Of a stretch of 27,379 bases of DNA, positions 6,555 through 14,139 are shown in pieces. The notes beneath the pieces were generated by a model. It worked only from the letters and a program-made list of their open reading frames with translations, did not search any database and had not been told where the DNA came from. Each line of letters begins with the position of its first letter. The first letter of the stretch is position 1. Location of the stretch: contig CAVGBO010000024.1 in assembly GCA_963627465.1 (NCBI GenBank), forward strand, positions 1 through 27,379, written 5' to 3'. A program made the position numbers and the translations under genes. This stretch comes from CAKUFA01 sp963627465 (lineage in GTDB: Bacteria; Bacillota; Clostridia; Christensenellales; Aristaeellaceae).

Positions 6555-8048
6555 ATGGCACAGAAGGTATTGGTAGCACTGGATCAGGGGACAACCAGCT
6601 CCCGGGCGGTTGTGTTCGACACGGCAGGGCATATGCTGGCTGCCAAGGGCGTGGAATTTCCACAGCACTATCCCAAGCCGGGCTGGGTGGAACATGATCC
6701 CAACGATATTCTGACCACCCAGATTACGGCGCTTCGTGAAGCAGTGAAGCTGAGTGGCGTGGATGTGGGGGACATTGCGGCCATCGGTATCACCAACCAG
6801 AGGGAGACCACCCTGCTGTGGGATCGGGAAACCGGCACCTGCGTTCACAATGCTATTGTGTGGCAGTGCCGCCGCACCGCCCACAACGTGGAACGGCTGC
6901 TGAAGGAAGGCTATGGGGAAATGATCCGCCGGAAGACGGGACTGATTCCCGATGCCTATTTTTCCGGCACCAAGCTGGCCTGGCTGCTGGATCATCTGGA
7001 TCTCCATGAAAAGGCGGAAGCCGGTGAACTGTGCTTCGGCACGGTGGACAGCTTCCTTGCCTGGCATCTGGTGACAGGTCGTCCCCATGTGACGGATGCC
7101 ACCAACGCAGGCCGCACCATGATGTTCAACCTGGAAACCCAGGATTGGGATGATGAACTGCTGAAAATCCTGGATGTTCCCCGGGCTTGCCTGCCCAAGG
7201 TGGTGGATTCCAGCCAGGTGATTGGTATGCTGGATACGTCCATCCTGGGCAGACCCATTCCTGTGGCGTCCATGGCAGGGGATCAGCATGCGTCCCTGTT
7301 CGGTCAGGCGTGCCTGAAGGCTGGCATGGTGAAGAACACCTACGGCACAGGCTGCTTTATGCTGATGAACACGGGAGAGAAGCGGATTCACAGCGAACAT
7401 GGCTTGCTTTCCACCATGGCATGGCGGATTAACGGCAAGCCCACCTATGCGCTGGAAGGCAGCGTGTTCATGGGTGGCGCCACCATTCAGTGGCTGCGGG
7501 ACGAAATGAAGCTGATTTCCACCGCTGCGGAGAGCGAAGGGGTGGCCACTTCCGTGAAGGACACGGGCGGCGTGTATCTGGTGCCTGCCTTTACCGGGCT
7601 GGGAGCCCCTTGGTGGGATATGTACAGCCGGGGTACCCTGGTGGGCATGACCCGGGGGACAGGCCGAGCCCACGTGGTGCGTGCCGCATTGGAAGCTATT
7701 GCTTATCAGTCGGCAGACCTGATGCAGGCCATGGCGCAGGATTGCGGTGCTACCCCTGCACAGCTGCAGGTGGATGGGGGCGCTAGTGCCAATGCGTTCC
7801 TGATGCAGTTCCAGGCGGACATCATGAACGTGCCGGTTGTGCGTCCCCAGGTCATGGAAACAACGGCCCTTGGCGCAGCTTTGCTGGCAGGCTTGGCTGT
7901 GGGGCTGTATCAGAACGTGGAGGATACGGCCGCCGTGTGGCAGCGGGATCTGACCTTTGAGCCCATTATGCCGGATCACGAGCGGGAGCACTTGCTCCAT
8001 GGCTGGCATCGGGCAGTGGAGCGTTCCCTGAACTGGCTGGAGAAATAA
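6555..8048 (+). CDS. glpK: glycerol kinase
   Basis: Phosphorylates glycerol with ATP to glycerol 3-phosphate, feeding lipid synthesis or glycolysis; cytoplasmic. The 497-residue product matches the usual ~500 length. It shows the N-terminal phosphate-binding DQGTTSSR (10-17), the FGGY signature ITNQRETTLLWD (79-90), WQCRR at 103-107, YFSGTK (135-140), AGDQ with the expected catalytic Asp243, and the second FGGY signature starting GGASANAF (408-415). The ATG at 6555 is set by GGAGGT 4 bases upstream. The loop near residues 215-238 lacks the Tyr-His-Phe segment whose His is phosphorylated by HPr in other Firmicute glycerol kinases. No glpF or glpD is adjacent. Confidence 0.96.
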   Translation: MAQKVLVALDQGTTSSRAVVFDTAGHMLAAKGVEFPQHYPKPGWVEHDPNDILTTQITALREAVKLSGVDVGDIAAIGITNQRETTLLWDRETGTCVHNAIVWQCRRTAHNVERLLKEGYGEMIRRKTGLIPDAYFSGTKLAWLLDHLDLHEKAEAGELCFGTVDSFLAWHLVTGRPHVTDATNAGRTMMFNLETQDWDDELLKILDVPRACLPKVVDSSQVIGMLDTSILGRPIPVASMAGDQHASLFGQACLKAGMVKNTYGTGCFMLMNTGEKRIHSEHGLLSTMAWRINGKPTYALEGSVFMGGATIQWLRDEMKLISTAAESEGVATSVKDTGGVYLVPAFTGLGAPWWDMYSRGTLVGMTRGTGRAHVVRAALEAIAYQSADLMQAMAQDCGATPAQLQVDGGASANAFLMQFQADIMNVPVVRPQVMETTALGAALLAGLAVGLYQNVEDTAAVWQRDLTFEPIMPDHEREHLLHGWHRAVERSLNWLEK

Positions 8049-8130
8049 AGGAATTTCTCCGTGGAAGAGAGAATGAAAGAAGCGGGGGACGAGCATTTCT
8101 CGACCCTGGCATGAATAAGGAGGCTTTGGT

Positions 8131-8460
8131 ATGATTCTGGATTTTCCTGGGATGGAAGAACAGGAAGTAGAGCATTTTAAGGGCGGAGACGGCAATGTAT
8201 TCGTGAAGATGACCTTTGACGGCATGAACCGCATCGGCATTGGTCGTCTGCCTGCCGGCTCCAGCATTGGTCTGCACACCCATGAAACCAACAGCGAAAT
8301 CTTCTATGTATCCTCCGGCAAGGCACGTGTTGTTTATGACGGCAAGGAAGAGACCGTGCTCCCGGGACAGATGCATTACTGCCCCAAGGGACACGCCCAT
8401 GCTACCTACAATGATGGGCCGGAAGATTTGGTCATCTTCATGGTGGTACCGGAACAGTAA
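8131..8460 (+). CDS. small single-domain cupin protein
   Basis: A 109-residue beta-barrel protein of the cupin superfamily, probably metal-binding and cytoplasmic; enzymatic or sensory role unknown. Motif 1 spans about residues 43-63, with His49, His51 and Glu56 as ligands. Motif 2 is GQMHYCPKGHAHATYN (79-94), with His90 as the fourth ligand and the conserved PxG turn. The domain fills nearly the whole chain, so there is no room for a second catalytic domain. AAGGAGG at 8117-8123 supports the ATG. It lies 82 bases after glpK on the same strand and may be co-transcribed, but there is no direct link to glycerol metabolism in the sequence. Confidence 0.88.
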   Translation: MILDFPGMEEQEVEHFKGGDGNVFVKMTFDGMNRIGIGRLPAGSSIGLHTHETNSEIFYVSSGKARVVYDGKEETVLPGQMHYCPKGHAHATYNDGPEDLVIFMVVPEQ

Positions 8461-8475
8461 GGCGTGCGTTTAGCA

Positions 8476-8515
8476 TGTGGGAGGGCGGCTTTTGTGCCCA
8501 AAGCCCCCTCCCACA
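8476..8515 (+). terminator. strong GC-rich hairpin after the cupin gene
   Basis: Bases 8476-8492 pair with 8500-8515 over about 16 bp with a single bulged C (8486) and a 7-base loop, starting 16 bases after the cupin stop. No T-run follows. A second small stem (8520-8524 with 8530-8534) comes right after. It probably marks the end of the glpK-cupin transcript, as a terminator or 3'-end stabiliser. Confidence 0.55.
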
Positions 8516-8607
8516 CCCATCCCGAAAACCGGGAAAAGGTCATAAAGGGAAAGTCTTGCCCTGTGGATGAAACCTCGAATTTGATGTAGGGTGCGGAGGA
8601 TGGAAAA

Positions 8608-9417
8608 ATGAAATCTGTTAAGAATGTATTTCCAAAGGTCAAATCATGGTTTTGTGCACACAAGGCAATATTTACGATACGGAATATTGCTGTAGTTGTT
8701 TTGGCTCTCTTGATTTTGCTTGCCGTTACTGTGTTTAGTAGCAAGGCATCGTCTATTGAGAGTTATAATTCTACAATAAAGATACTGGATGAGCAGCAGA
8801 AAAACATTACTGCATTGTTGGCTTCGGCTACGTCTGCTTCCGCCGTGATTTCGGCCATTCCGGATGATACGGGGACTCCTATTGCTGATACACTGGCAGA
8901 CCTTAGCAAATGCTTTTTAGTGGCACTTTCGGTGGTATATGCGGAAAAGTACTTGCTGACAATCATTGGGCATGTTGTTTTCTCATGGGCTATTCCAATT
9001 GCTCTGGGACTTTTCATCTGGTGTATATACCNNNNNNNNNNGATTTGCAAAAACGTAGAGCAGACATACAGCTATTCGATGCAAGATACTATTAACATGG
9101 TTACACAGGTGGAGGAAGTCACGGAGGCAGAAACTGAGGAAAATAAGTCTTTCTGGGACACCTTGACGGATGCGGCGAATAGTGTGTTCAGTGGCGTTGC
9201 TGATGCGTTTGAGTGGGCAAAGACAATCCTGAATCGCATGGTGGAAGCAGTGGCAGTTGTGCTGGTAACATCGTGTGTGATTCCTCTCCTTGTATTGGCT
9301 TGCCTGATTGTGGCGGCAAAAATGCTGTTAGGGATTGACATTGATACCAAACTTCTTACACATTTGCGGAGCAGCGAGCATATTAACAGGGAGCAAGAAG
9401 TGTTGCAGGAGAAGTAA
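8608..9417 (+). CDS. unrecognised membrane protein, interrupted by an assembly gap
   Basis: I do not recognise a characterised family. Taking the 10-N gap at face value, the frame stays open for 269 residues. There is a membrane helix near residues 28-46, an outside segment, one or two helices at about 102-142, the gap at 142-145, an acidic stretch with EEVTEAETEENK (169-180), an amphipathic region, and a last hydrophobic segment at about 212-240. The core IPDDTGTPIADTLADLS followed by EKYLLTIIG looks conserved-domain-like. GGAGG at 8595-8599 supports the ATG. The gene is visibly more AT-rich than its neighbours, a possible sign of transfer. The true gap length is unknown, so the two halves may not join as written. 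Confidence 0.6.
   Translation: MKSVKNVFPKVKSWFCAHKAIFTIRNIAVVVLALLILLAVTVFSSKASSIESYNSTIKILDEQQKNITALLASATSASAVISAIPDDTGTPIADTLADLSKCFLVALSVVYAEKYLLTIIGHVVFSWAIPIALGLFIWCIYXXXXICKNVEQTYSYSMQDTINMVTQVEEVTEAETEENKSFWDTLTDAANSVFSGVADAFEWAKTILNRMVEAVAVVLVTSCVIPLLVLACLIVAAKMLLGIDIDTKLLTHLRSSEHINREQEVLQEK
9032..9041. other. assembly gap (10 N)
   Basis: Ten undetermined bases inside the membrane protein gene. A fixed run of 10 Ns is often a placeholder, so the real distance may differ and sequence may be missing. Confidence 0.99.
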
Positions 9418-9493
9418 AAAGTCAACTTAATAAAAGAACCGTATCTTCAAAACGTGATGTGATTTAGAGAACCGCAAAAGGAGGGCAGGCAGA

Positions 9494-9814
9494 ATGGCAA
9501 GAGAATCAGCTGTGAATCAATTCCTTACCGAGCTTCCTACCCTTGCGGAACCCTATCGGGAAAGGCTGAAGGGGCTGAATAAAACCATTCGCCTGGAATG
9601 GGGATCTCACGTTGCGTTCATCCATCTGGAAGACGGAAATGTTCGGGTGACAAAGGAGAATGACGGATATCCTTCCTGCATTGTTCATACCAAGGAAGGC
9701 GTGCTGCTGAACGTAATCCGTGGCAAGACGACACCCATGGAAGCGTTGCTATTCGGCAATGTGCGGGTATACGGGGACGTAAATCTGCTGCTGAACCTGT
9801 GCAGCATGGAATAA
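9494..9814 (+). CDS. SCP2 sterol-binding domain protein
   Basis: A 106-residue single-domain protein of the SCP2 fold, which forms a hydrophobic tunnel for lipids or fatty acyl groups; its bacterial role is unclear. Supporting segments are the central beta-sheet (IRLEWGSHVAFIHLEDGNVRV) and the C-terminal MEALLFGNVRVYGDVNLLLNL, in which the final helix closes the pocket as in SCP2 and alkyl-sulfatase C-terminal domains. AGGAGGG at about 9479-9485 supports the ATG. It is a stand-alone gene between the AT-rich membrane protein and the liv operon, which has its own promoter, so no operon partner points to a substrate. Confidence 0.82.
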   Translation: MARESAVNQFLTELPTLAEPYRERLKGLNKTIRLEWGSHVAFIHLEDGNVRVTKENDGYPSCIVHTKEGVLLNVIRGKTTPMEALLFGNVRVYGDVNLLLNLCSME

Positions 9815-9907
9815 AACGAACAATTGCACAATCTGGTTGATAAACATCCATATATCACAATATGCATAAATGTACCTGAAAAGTGCATGAAAAAAACAGA
9901 ATTACCC

Positions 9908-9936
9908 TTGACGCAAGTTTTTGACGGGCGTAAGAT
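9908..9936 (+). promoter_or_regulatory. promoter of the liv operon
   Basis: TTGACG (9908-9913) and TAAGAT (9931-9936) are 17 bases apart, about 65 bases upstream of livJ. A second TTGACG at 9921-9926 overlaps the spacer. The AT-rich stretch before it (about 9830-9905) may serve as an UP element or regulator site. Confidence 0.75.
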
Positions 9937-10001
9937 AGAGCGCAAGAATCTTCTGCGGTGGCAAAGGTTCTCGCATCTATTTTCTTTTAGGAGGAATGAC
10001 C

Positions 10002-11138
10002 ATGAAGTTCCGCAAATTGGTTGCAGCTGTTCTGGCACTTGCTATGACGATGAGTCTGTGCGCTTTCGCATCTGCCGAGGACACCGTTAAGATTGGTATG
10101 AGCGGCCCCCTGACCGGTGGCGCTGCTGTTTATGGCCTGGCCGTTGAGCGCGGCGCACAGATCGCCGTTGACGAAATCAACGCCCTGGGCGGCGTACAGC
10201 TTGAGCTGCTGGCAGAAGACGATGAAAACGACGCCGAGAAGGGCGTGAACGCTTTCAATACCCTGCTGGACAAGGGTGCACAGATGATGCTGGGCACCGT
10301 GACCACCACCCCCTGCATCGCCGTGTCTGCTGAAGCTTATACTGAGCGCGTGTTCATGCTGACCCCCTCTGCTTCCTCCACCAAGGTCATCGAGGGCAAG
10401 GACAACATGTATCAGGTGTGCTTCACTGACCCTGCTCAGGGCTCTGCTTCCGCACAGTACATTGTGGACAATGCTCTGGCCACCAAGGTGGGCATCATCT
10501 ACAACAGCGGCTCTGACTACTCCACCGGCATCACCCAGACCTTCGAAGAGAAGGCTGCTGAGCTGGGTCTGGAAGTTGTCGCCAAGCAGGCTTTCACCTC
10601 CGATGACAACAGCGACTTCTCCGTGCAGGTTGCTGCTATGAAGGATGCCGGCGCTGAGCTGGTGTTCCTGCCCATCTACTACACCCCTGCTTCCATGATC
10701 CTCAAGCAGGCTGATTCCGTTGGCTATGAACCTACCTTCTTCGGTGTGGACGGCATGGACGGCATCCTGAGCCTGGAAGGCTTCGACACCTCTCTGGCTG
10801 AGGGCGTTATGCTGCTGACCCCCTTCTCTGCTGACGCTGAGGATGAGAAGACCCAGAAGTTCGTAAGCACCTATCAGAACCAGTACGGCGAAGTGCCGAA
10901 CCAGTTCGCTGCTGATGCTTATGACGGCATCTATGCCCTGTACACCGCGATCCAGGCTGCTGGCATCACCGCCGAAACCTCTTATGCTGATGCTTGCGAT
11001 CTGCTGATTGCTGCTTTCCAGGAAATCACGGTGGAAGGCCTGACCGGCACCATGACCTGGGCTGCTACCGGCGAAGTTACCAAGACTCCTATGGCTGTCG
11101 TTATTAAGGACGGCGTGTACGTTAGCGCAACCAAGTAA
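10002..11138 (+). CDS. livJ: branched-chain amino acid ABC transporter, substrate-binding protein
   Basis: Extracytoplasmic receptor that captures leucine, isoleucine, valine or related amino acids for the LivHMGF importer. The 378-residue product has a signal peptide (about 1-25) and the type I periplasmic binding fold, opening with VKIGMSGPLTGGAAVYG and continuing through SSTKVIEGKDN, FGVDGMDGI and NQFAADAYDGIYAL, all typical of LivJ. The ATG at 10002 is preferred over one at 9996 because AGGAGG (9989-9994) is then 7 bases away rather than 1. Cys20 sits in MSLC, a poor lipobox, while AFASA before Glu26 looks like a signal peptidase I site. Anchoring is therefore unclear. The spacer to livH is 202 bases and highly structured. 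Confidence 0.95.
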   Translation: MKFRKLVAAVLALAMTMSLCAFASAEDTVKIGMSGPLTGGAAVYGLAVERGAQIAVDEINALGGVQLELLAEDDENDAEKGVNAFNTLLDKGAQMMLGTVTTTPCIAVSAEAYTERVFMLTPSASSTKVIEGKDNMYQVCFTDPAQGSASAQYIVDNALATKVGIIYNSGSDYSTGITQTFEEKAAELGLEVVAKQAFTSDDNSDFSVQVAAMKDAGAELVFLPIYYTPASMILKQADSVGYEPTFFGVDGMDGILSLEGFDTSLAEGVMLLTPFSADAEDEKTQKFVSTYQNQYGEVPNQFAADAYDGIYALYTAIQAAGITAETSYADACDLLIAAFQEITVEGLTGTMTWAATGEVTKTPMAVVIKDGVYVSATK

Positions 11139-11150
11139 GCCTAAGCGCTC

Positions 11151-11171
11151 GAAGAGAATTGAATTCTTTTC
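11151..11171 (+). repeat. imperfect palindrome after livJ
   Basis: Bases 11151-11160 are nearly the reverse complement of 11162-11171 (one G-U) around a central G. It is the first of three inverted repeats in the livJ-livH spacer. As RNA it would form about 8 bp with a 5-base loop. Confidence 0.5.
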
Positions 11172-11173
11172 AG

Positions 11174-11206
11174 CCGTCTGCCCTGCCACCTTGGCAGGGC
11201 AGACGG
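11174..11206 (+). promoter_or_regulatory. 15-bp perfect stem-loop downstream of livJ
   Basis: Bases 11174-11188 pair perfectly with 11192-11206 around a 3-base loop, and no T-run follows. This position and shape match stem-loops that stabilise the binding-protein part of ABC transporter messages or cause partial termination, leaving less mRNA for the membrane and ATPase genes. Confidence 0.75.
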
Positions 11207-11222
11207 AACGGCACACCGCATG

Positions 11223-11284
11223 GCATAAGGTAACCGGCATAAGGCACGTCCAATGTGGGGCGCTTTATGCTGATTACCTTATGC
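11223..11284 (+). promoter_or_regulatory. 23-bp long-stem hairpin upstream of livH
   Basis: Bases 11223-11245 pair with 11262-11284 with one mismatch and two wobbles around a 16-base loop. The word GCATAAGG occurs twice as a direct repeat in the left arm and near-identically, inverted, in the right arm. A short CTTTTGG follows, so partial termination is possible. It lies 56 bases before the livH ATG. Confidence 0.7.
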
Positions 11285-11340
11285 GCACTTTTGGCTGGTA
11301 TCTGCACTGGATGAATAAGAGATAGGAGAGGGTGCGGCAA

Positions 11341-12225
11341 ATGATTACATTCCTTTCCCACTTGGTCAATGGACTGAGCCTGGGCAGCGTTTACGCCATT
11401 ATTGCCTTGGGATACTCCATGGTGTATGGCATTGCAAAAATGCTGAACTTCGCCCATGGCGATGTTATCATGGTCGGTGGCTATATTTGCTTCTGTGCGA
11501 CCCAGTATTGGGGCATGTCACCTTTGCTGGGTGTACTGCTGTCCATTGTGGTCTGCACGGTGCTTGGCGTGGTGATTGAGGGATTGGCTTACAAGCCTCT
11601 ACGTCAGGCAACCTCTCTGGCTGTGCTGATTACCGCCATTGGTGTCAGCTACTTCCTGCAAAACATTGCACAGATCATTTGGGGCGCAAACCCCAAGAGC
11701 TTCCCCTCTGTGATTTCACTTCCTTCCATTTTCCTCTTTGATGGACAGATGGTTATCTCCGGCGAAACCATGGTGACGGTGCTTGCAAACATCGTGATCA
11801 TGATTGCCCTGACCCTGTTCACCAACAAGACGAAGATGGGCAAAGCCATGCGAGTGGTTTCTGAGGACAAGGGCGCAGCAGAGCTCATGGGCATTAACGT
11901 GAACTTTACCATTTCCCTGACCTTTGCCATCGGCAGTGCCTTAGCTGCTGTAGCCGGCGTGCTGCTGTGCTCCTCCTACCCCGTATTGCAGCCCACCACC
12001 GGTTCCATGCCCGGCATTAAGGCCTTTACCGCTGCCGTGTTCGGCGGCATTGGCTCCATTCCCGGCGCCCTCATCGGTGGATTGCTGCTGGGCGTGATCG
12101 AAATCCTTGGCAAGGCATACGTCTCTACCGAGCTGAGCGATGCGCTGGTGTTTGCTGTGCTGATTGTGGTGCTGCTGGTGAAGCCGACCGGTCTGCTTGG
12201 CAAAGCAGTGCACGAGAAAGTGTGA
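11341..12225 (+). CDS. livH: branched-chain amino acid ABC transporter, permease LivH
   Basis: One of two membrane subunits forming the import channel for branched-chain amino acids. The 294-residue product has about eight hydrophobic helices and the family signatures LNFAHGD near residue 35 and FGGIGSIPGALIGG near residue 230. The ATG at 11341 is preferred over a GTG at 11332 because the GGAGAGGGT purine tract then has usual spacing. The stop is 10 bases from the livM start, with GAGGTG straddling the junction, so the two permeases are tightly coupled. Expression depends on reading through the structured livJ-livH spacer. Confidence 0.95.
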   Translation: MITFLSHLVNGLSLGSVYAIIALGYSMVYGIAKMLNFAHGDVIMVGGYICFCATQYWGMSPLLGVLLSIVVCTVLGVVIEGLAYKPLRQATSLAVLITAIGVSYFLQNIAQIIWGANPKSFPSVISLPSIFLFDGQMVISGETMVTVLANIVIMIALTLFTNKTKMGKAMRVVSEDKGAAELMGINVNFTISLTFAIGSALAAVAGVLLCSSYPVLQPTTGSMPGIKAFTAAVFGGIGSIPGALIGGLLLGVIEILGKAYVSTELSDALVFAVLIVVLLVKPTGLLGKAVHEKV

Positions 12226-12235
12226 GGTGAGCGGC

Positions 12236-13285
12236 ATGAAACAGAGCAAGAAACGATTCCTCAACAATCTCATTACCTACGGCATGGTGGTGATTGCCTT
12301 TATCATCTGCCAGGTCATGGTGCAGAACGGCAGCATGAGCCGCTCCTTCAAGGGACAGCTGGTGCCCATTTGCGTGTACATCGTCATGGCCGTGTCCCTG
12401 AACCTGACGGTAGGTATTTCCGGCGAATTGAGCCTTGGCCATGCAGGTTTCATGAGCATTGGCGCATTCTCCGGCATTGTGGCATCCACCTGGCTGCTGA
12501 ATTCCTTTAACATGGAGAACACCGTGGTGCGGTTGATCCTGTCCATGGTGTTCGGCGGCGCCATGGCCGGTGCGGCAGGCGTGCTGATCGGCATTCCCGT
12601 CCTTCGCCTTCGGGGCGACTACCTGGCCATTGTGACCCTGGCCTTTGGCGAGATCATCCGCAATGTGCTGAACTGCCTGTACTTCTCCGTAGATGGCAGA
12701 AGAATCTACGTGTCCTTCAATGATCCCAACCTGCCGGGCAAGATCTTTGTTAACGGCCCTGCAGGTGCAACCGGCATTGCAAAGATTGCTACCTTCACCA
12801 TGGGTTTTGTGCTGGTGCTGTTTTCCCTCTTTGTGGTGCTGAACCTGATTAACAGCCGCACGGGTCGTGCCATTATGGCTACCCGTGATAACCGAATCGC
12901 TGCTGAATCCGTGGGCATTGCCGTAACCAAATACAAAATGATCGCCTTCGTGGTGGCAGCCGTGCTGGCCGGTATGGCCGGTGCCCTGTATGGCTTGAAT
13001 GCTTCCACCACCGTGGCCAGCAAGTTCAAGTTTGATACCTCCATTCTGGTGCTGGTGTTTGTGGTGCTGGGCGGTATCGGCAACATCCGTGGCTCTGTCA
13101 TTGCGGCAACCCTGCTGACCGTGCTGCCTGAAATGCTCCGTGCCTTTGCTGACTATCGGATGCTGGTGTACGCCGTAGTGCTGATTCTGGTCATGCTGGC
13201 CACCAACAATCCCTTCCTGAAGAACTTGGCCAACAGCATCTTCCATCGTGAAAAGCAGGAGAAGAAGGAGGGCGAAGCGGCATGA
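12236..13285 (+). CDS. livM: branched-chain amino acid ABC transporter, permease LivM
   Basis: Second membrane subunit of the importer, pairing with LivH. The 349-residue product contains about nine or ten helices, the LivM segment ISGELSLGHAGFMSIGA, an FGEIIRNVLN coupling-type segment and the C-terminal GGIGNIRGSVIAA. The start at 12236 is set by GAGGTG (12224-12229). Its stop overlaps the livG start as ATGA (13282-13285), which is translational coupling. Confidence 0.95.
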   Translation: MKQSKKRFLNNLITYGMVVIAFIICQVMVQNGSMSRSFKGQLVPICVYIVMAVSLNLTVGISGELSLGHAGFMSIGAFSGIVASTWLLNSFNMENTVVRLILSMVFGGAMAGAAGVLIGIPVLRLRGDYLAIVTLAFGEIIRNVLNCLYFSVDGRRIYVSFNDPNLPGKIFVNGPAGATGIAKIATFTMGFVLVLFSLFVVLNLINSRTGRAIMATRDNRIAAESVGIAVTKYKMIAFVVAAVLAGMAGALYGLNASTTVASKFKFDTSILVLVFVVLGGIGNIRGSVIAATLLTVLPEMLRAFADYRMLVYAVVLILVMLATNNPFLKNLANSIFHREKQEKKEGEAA

Positions 13286-14139
13286 CGCAGTTGAAGCGGA
13301 AGTCTAACACCAAGATGGTGCCCGTCCCCAGCGAATCCATTGTGCCGGAGCGGGATATTAACAAATCCCCTGTGCTGGAAGCCCGCCACCTGGGCATTGA
13401 GTTCGGCGGCCTGAAGGCTGTGGAAGACTTTAACCTGACCATCGGCAAAACGGAAATTGCCGGCTTGATCGGCCCTAACGGTGCCGGCAAAACAACGGTT
13501 TTCAACCTGCTGACCAAGGTGTATCAGCCCACCACCGGTACCGTGCTGATCAACGGCCGTGACACCGCCGGTATGAACACGGTGCAGGCCAACAAGCTGG
13601 GCATTGCCCGTACCTTCCAGAACATTCGCCTGTTCAGCCAAATGTCCGTGGAGGATAACGTGCGCATCGGTCTGCACAATCAGGTGAAGTACGGTATGTT
13701 CACCGGCATTTTCCGCCTGCCTGCTTTCTGGAAGCAGGAGCGTGTGCAGCATGAAAAGGCTCTGGATCTGCTGAGCATCTTCGACATGCAGGACATGGCG
13801 GAGATGAAAGCTGGCTCCCTGCCCTACGGTGCACAGCGCCGGCTGGAGATTGTTCGTGCCCTGGCCACCAATCCTTCTCTGCTGCTGCTGGATGAACCGG
13901 CTGCCGGCATGAACCCCCATGAAACGGAAGAATTGATGGACAACATCATCAAGATTCGGGATAAGTTCCAGATTGCCGTTATGCTGATCGAGCATGATAT
14001 GAATCTGGTCATGGGCATCTGCGAAGGCATCTGCGTGCTGAACTACGGCAAGGTCATTGCCAAGGGCACGGCAGAAGAAATTCAGCAGAATCCTGTGGTC
14101 ATTGAAGCTTACCTGGGCAAGCAGAAGGAGGGAGCCTAA
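13282..14139 (+). CDS. livG: branched-chain amino acid ABC transporter, ATP-binding protein LivG
   Basis: ATPase subunit that drives the LivHM permease from the cytoplasmic side. The 285-residue product has an extra ~30-residue N-terminal stretch before the ABC domain. It shows Walker A GPNGAGKTT (64-72), a TFQN Q-loop (111-114), the LivG-type signature LPYGAQRRLEI (180-190) in place of LSGGQ, Walker B LLLLDEP (200-206) and the switch His in EHDM (237-240). The C-terminal NPVVIEAYLG is characteristic of LivG. It overlaps livM by 4 bases and shares one base with the livF start. Confidence 0.96.
   Translation: MTQLKRKSNTKMVPVPSESIVPERDINKSPVLEARHLGIEFGGLKAVEDFNLTIGKTEIAGLIGPNGAGKTTVFNLLTKVYQPTTGTVLINGRDTAGMNTVQANKLGIARTFQNIRLFSQMSVEDNVRIGLHNQVKYGMFTGIFRLPAFWKQERVQHEKALDLLSIFDMQDMAEMKAGSLPYGAQRRLEIVRALATNPSLLLLDEPAAGMNPHETEELMDNIIKIRDKFQIAVMLIEHDMNLVMGICEGICVLNYGKVIAKGTAEEIQQNPVVIEAYLGKQKEGA

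Noticed and set aside
8049..8130. Separate promoter for the cupin gene
   Set aside because: No convincing -35/-10 pair with proper spacing was found; co-transcription with glpK is the simpler reading.
6540..8291. 583-residue open frame on the - strand opposite glpK
   Set aside because: Full-length glycerol kinase motifs are on the + strand; the antisense product has no recognisable domain and runs across glpK and into the cupin gene.
9870..9900. Possible CodY-type box before the liv operon
   Set aside because: The CTGAAAA half matches but the other half differs at most positions, so it is no better than chance in AT-rich DNA.
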